A DNA stretch of 64,000 nucleotides from Dictyobacter aurantiacus (lineage in GTDB: Bacteria > Chloroflexota > Ktedonobacteria > Ktedonobacterales > Ktedonobacteraceae): NCBI RefSeq assembly GCF_003967515.1, contig NZ_BIFQ01000001.1, positions 1,426,001 to 1,490,000 of the forward strand. Direction: 5' to 3'. Shown here piece by piece: positions 61,387 to 64,000 of this stretch; positions within the stretch are counted from its first letter, which is position 1; every line of letters starts with the position of its first letter. Position numbers and translations under genes: made by a program. The notes beneath the pieces were generated by a model. The model searched no databases. It saw only the letters and a list, made by a program, of their open reading frames with translations, and was not told the origin of the DNA.

Positions 61387-62292
61387 ATGTTAACAGCACT
61401 TGATCATATCATTATCGGCGTGCACGATCTGCCACAGGCGGACCAGACCTTTAACCAGCACCTGGGACTGGTCAGCAGCGCCGGCGGCAACCATCCCAGC
61501 GGCGGCACGGCCAATCGCATCATCGTGATTGGGGATACCTACCTGGAGTTGATCGCGGTACGGGCGCCTGAGGAGGCGCAGCAGAGTATGCTCGATCGGC
61601 TGAAGCAAGGGGATGGCTATCTGAACTGCGTGCTGGCTTCCGATGATATCAAGGCGGATAGCCAGGCCATGTTTCAGCGCGGCGTATCCGTTATTGGACC
61701 CAATCAGGGATCGCTGAAGAGCGCGGACGGCGTTTCGCGTGGCTGGCTGCGCACCGATGTTGAGCGACCAGATCTAACACAACACTATCCATTCATCATC
61801 CAGCACGACAGCAGCGGTGAGGAGCGGCGCAGACGCCTGGCAGGGGGCCAGACACCACCAGCTCATCCACTGGGCGTACAGCGCGTTGTCAGCGCCACCC
61901 TGGCGGTTGAGAATCTAACGGAGGCCAGTCAGCGCTTTCAACATATCTATGGCCTGCAGCCTTCGGAGGCGCGCAACCATGAGCCGTGGGGAGCCAGAGT
62001 TGTCACGTTCGCATTGGGGGCGGGAACACAGAGCCTGGAGCTCGCGGAACCATCATCAGCGTCCGGTGCGTCGTTGCCACAGGACGCCTTGCTCTCAACA
62101 CATCTCCATCAATTGGGGGAAAGCCTTTATCGCATCACACTGGCGGTCGTAGACCTGCGCGTTGTCAGGCACTACCTGGATGCTCATAAGGTAAGCTATA
62201 CCGTGCTGGAAGACGGGCAGCCGACATTATGGATACATCCAAACCAGGCCAATGGCGCACTGATCGTGTTAAGCGAAGAAAAAGTGTATTAA
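61387..62292 (+). CDS. Glyoxalase-like (VOC superfamily) protein
   Basis: A 301-residue two-module VOC protein. The N-terminal half (about 1-160) resembles the Glyoxalase_3 family (LDHIIIGVHDLPQADQTFNQ, then the IIVIGDTYLELIAV strand); the second half (about 160-300) is another VOC unit (RVVSATLAVENLTEASQRFQ). The metal-binding His/Glu positions are partly present (His7 and Glu in LELIAV). Function unknown: dioxygenase, isomerase or lyase. AGAAGGA lies close upstream of the ATG, and it follows the secDF terminator. Confidence 0.82.
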   Translation: MLTALDHIIIGVHDLPQADQTFNQHLGLVSSAGGNHPSGGTANRIIVIGDTYLELIAVRAPEEAQQSMLDRLKQGDGYLNCVLASDDIKADSQAMFQRGVSVIGPNQGSLKSADGVSRGWLRTDVERPDLTQHYPFIIQHDSSGEERRRRLAGGQTPPAHPLGVQRVVSATLAVENLTEASQRFQHIYGLQPSEARNHEPWGARVVTFALGAGTQSLELAEPSSASGASLPQDALLSTHLHQLGESLYRITLAVVDLRVVRHYLDAHKVSYTVLEDGQPTLWIHPNQANGALIVLSEEKVY

Positions 62293-62330
62293 CATACACC
62301 TATCAAATAAGCATAGCTGTCACTTCGTGG

Positions 62331-62972
62331 CTAATCGTGGGTAACGAAGTGCAGCTTGCGATCAAAGACCTTTTCAAACAGGTCAGCCTTCTCCTGGGCA
62401 TGTTCTAATTCAAGGTCTAAATCGGCCAGCGGACGTACCCACAGGCGCAGGGTCCAACGCTTATCATCGCAGTGCGCTGGATCAGCAGCCACGTTGAGCA
62501 CACGGCCATCATGATCGTAATCGAGGGCATCCGCGATACGCAGCAGGGCGGAAAGCGTAGAGACACGTTTGCGCGCATTGGGAGAGAGGGCCGCGTATTC
62601 CTCATGATCCGTGCTTGGCAGGGCCCTGCGATGATAGCGAGCAATACAGGCGATCTCATGGCGCTGCTTATCCGAAAAGTCGGGCAGGGGCGTCTCCTTG
62701 ATCAAGCGATACGAATGCTTATGATGGCGACGTGCCTCCACCATCATTCCCGTATTATGCAGGAAAGCCGCCCGCTCTAATAAACGCAATCCACGTTGGC
62801 CGTACCCGTGCAAAGGACGGGTAGCCTCAAATAACTGGATGGAGAGACGCATTACCTGACGAGCGTGGGGCCAATCTTCGACCAGCAAGCCACCGCTCAA
62901 CTGCAGCTCTTCCGCCGTCGGTTCATCTTTTCTGCCTCCATCTAACTCTTTAATCGAATCTTGCATCATCAT
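62331..62972 (-). CDS. HD-domain protein of the Ppx/GppA C-terminal type
   Basis: A 213-residue protein that matches the C-terminal HD-like domain of exopolyphosphatase/guanosine pentaphosphatase (ARQVMRLSIQLFEATRPLHG, then ERAAFLHNTGMMVEARRHHK and IARYHRRALPS) but lacks the N-terminal actin-like domain, so it is a stand-alone HD. The usual HD pair is replaced by HN in FLHNTG, so metal catalysis is doubtful. Start ATG with GGAGG upstream. A CHAD gene lies on the same strand upstream; both families are tied to polyphosphate in other bacteria. Confidence 0.78.
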   Translation of the reverse strand: MMMQDSIKELDGGRKDEPTAEELQLSGGLLVEDWPHARQVMRLSIQLFEATRPLHGYGQRGLRLLERAAFLHNTGMMVEARRHHKHSYRLIKETPLPDFSDKQRHEIACIARYHRRALPSTDHEEYAALSPNARKRVSTLSALLRIADALDYDHDGRVLNVAADPAHCDDKRWTLRLWVRPLADLDLELEHAQEKADLFEKVFDRKLHFVTHD

Positions 62973-63050
62973 GCGCTTGTACCTCCAAGGACACAGTATA
63001 CATCCAGGCATCCATATGGTCGATGAGAAATATCGCCACCCAAGCCTCAT

Positions 63051-63517
63051 ATCCCTGTTTCTTTCATTACACGAAATAGATAATACAAATAGATAAACTT
63101 CAAAATTTCCCTCACCGAGGGAAAAGGGTTTGTAAAAATATAGGTTGTAGGCTGTCCTGGCTTAAGCGCCCGCATGGGGCGCAGCTACTGTGGAGCCGCC
63201 TGCGGCGGCACGGAGAGAGGAGAGGAGGAGGTGGGGGCACAGCCCCCACACCCCCAGTCAAGGGGTTGCCACCCCTTGCATCCCCGCTCATTCCACGAAC
63301 AAGAAAAGAAACGCCCCGTAGGTGCCGGGCTTGCCCCGGCTTTGGAGCCGCCAGACAACCCCGTTCTCATTCCACAAACAAGAGAAGAAGCGCCCCGTAG
63401 GTGCCGGGCTTGCCCCGGCTTTGTCGCGCAGCGACCCCTTCCCCCACGTATATATTCCACCAACGCGGCAAACCTGCTCGGGGTTGCCGCTCGGCAGCCA
63501 CATGGCCCAGCAGGATT
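63051..63517. other. 467-nt intergenic region rich in REP-like repeats
   Basis: It lies between the HD gene (downstream) and the CHAD gene (upstream), both minus strand. From about 63168 it is packed with GC-rich units: GCGCCCGCATGGGGCGC, GGAGCCGCCTGCGGCGG, GGGGGCACAGCCCCC, AAGGGGTTGCCACCCCTT and two copies of a 58-nt repeat. Open frames here follow the repeats and are not supported as genes. Confidence 0.6.
63288..63423. repeat. Tandem pair of 58-nt direct repeats
   Basis: Copies at 63288-63345 and 63366-63423 differ at three positions and are separated by 20 nt. Each begins with CTCATTCCAC and contains CGCCCCGTAGGTGCCGGGCT with a GCCGGG/CCCGGC hairpin. Two copies are too few and too long for CRISPR repeats. 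Confidence 0.7.
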
Positions 63518-64000
63518 TTATTCGTTGTCGGCAAGCATGTTGAGCACTTTGCGCTGGAAGTTCTGCTGCTTGAGCTGATACCAGTGCTGGTAAAACGCTG
63601 TGTACTGGCGCTCGCGTCGTTGCTGCAGGTTGCGCAGCAACAGTTCCAGGCCTTCACGCTGCTCGGCACCAAGGGGCCGGGAAGGTTGTAACAGATGCTT
63701 CACCAATGCTGGATTAACCGCCGGAGCCTTTTGTTGATCCTGGCTGCTAGCGGCCAGTAGTGCCTGCTCATAAGCCGCGCCACTATCCTGTGCACCCAGG
63801 CTCAGCCTTAACAAGGCAATTATAACATCGTCATCGTGTAATGAACCCAGTTCTTCCTGGATCTGTTCTACTTCCTTGATGATCGAGGCACATTCATCGG
63901 GGAATGTCTCCTCAAAAATTTCCAGGGTATAGCGTAGACGTTTGGCGGCAATGCGTAGATTGTGCAGGTTCTTGACCGCGTAAGGATCATCTACATATGT
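63518..64000 (-). CDS. CHAD-domain protein, N-terminal part outside the window
   Basis: The minus-strand frame stays open to the window edge, giving about 160 residues. The text KNLHNLRIAAKRLRYTLEIF and, further on, QIQEELGSLHDDD is the conserved core of CHAD, an alpha-helical domain of basic residues that binds polyphosphate. The Leu codon at 63812-63814 (TTG) is internal, not a start. Probably cytoplasmic; it may sit at polyphosphate granules. A Ppx/GppA-type HD gene lies downstream. Confidence 0.9.
   Translation of the reverse strand, partial: TYVDDPYAVKNLHNLRIAAKRLRYTLEIFEETFPDECASIIKEVEQIQEELGSLHDDDVIIALLRLSLGAQDSGAAYEQALLAASSQDQQKAPAVNPALVKHLLQPSRPLGAEQREGLELLLRNLQQRRERQYTAFYQHWYQLKQQNFQRKVLNMLADNE

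Noticed and set aside
63288..63423. Possible CRISPR array
   Set aside because: Only two copies, each 58 nt and imperfect, with a 20-nt spacer, and no cas genes in the window.
63185..63463. Open frames on both strands in the repeat-rich region before the CHAD gene
   Set aside because: The translations repeat the same short segments, as expected from tandem and inverted DNA repeats rather than a gene.

Overview
The window looks like chromosome of a Ktedonobacteria-type member of the Chloroflexota. This is inferred from gene content: threonine/proline-rich TPTATP linkers in several exported or membrane proteins, F420-type oxidoreductases, a sedolisin (S53) peptidase, a fused CoxS-CoxL-type dehydrogenase, an exported-domain Ser/Thr kinase, a T-box leader and an IS607 element. 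GC content is moderate and genes lie on both strands in short operons. No rRNA, tRNA or CRISPR array was seen.

Layout. 1-5.1 kb: 3' part of a ComEC channel gene, a zinc-ribbon membrane protein, a degenerate tyrosine recombinase and an acidic orphan. 5.6-11.8 kb: a NarL-type two-component pair, a membrane Ser/Thr kinase and a LysM-like membrane protein. 12.2-17.9 kb: a purine-degradation operon (adenine deaminase, FAD subunit, fused Fe-S/molybdopterin subunit). 18.2-24.9 kb: a uroporphyrinogen-decarboxylase-like enzyme with a small partner, putrescine aminotransferase, a membrane-anchored hydrolase, argJ and a GNAT. 24.9-28.5 kb: two prolyl-tRNA synthetases of different evolutionary types in tandem behind a T-box. 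28.5-32.6 kb: cupin, HxlR regulator, methyltransferase, cupredoxin, sedolisin. 33-36.5 kb: an OpuC-type osmoprotectant ABC transporter. 36.6-39 kb: TauE-like exporter and two F420/flavin-type enzymes. 39.1-41.2 kb: an RNA-repair pair (RNA ligase and HD-Pnk end-healing enzyme). 41.4-47.3 kb: oligopeptide ABC transporter, a tiny ORF with a consensus ribosome site, and an M3 oligopeptidase. 47.3-49.2 kb: a bacterial LIM-DA1 peptidase and a double GNAT. 49.4-51.8 kb: an IS607 element with an unusually long TnpB. 51.9-58.2 kb: a small basic protein, an alkaline-phosphatase-superfamily enzyme, a MacB-like exporter and a damaged ECF sigma factor. 58.5-61.3 kb: secD-secF. 61.4-64 kb: a VOC protein, a Ppx/GppA-type HD protein and a CHAD protein cut by the window end.

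The most striking non-coding signal is a set of long, nearly perfect palindromes (stems 11-39 bp) placed next to stop codons at twelve sites, mostly without the U-tract of a normal terminator. Three of them share a conserved GC-rich head in front of a palindrome of different sequence, so they look like one composite repeat family with a variable stem. The best functional candidates for a new or little-studied system are the RNA ligase/HD-Pnk pair, the LIM-DA1 peptidase and the TnpB whose reading frame runs through its presumed guide-RNA region.
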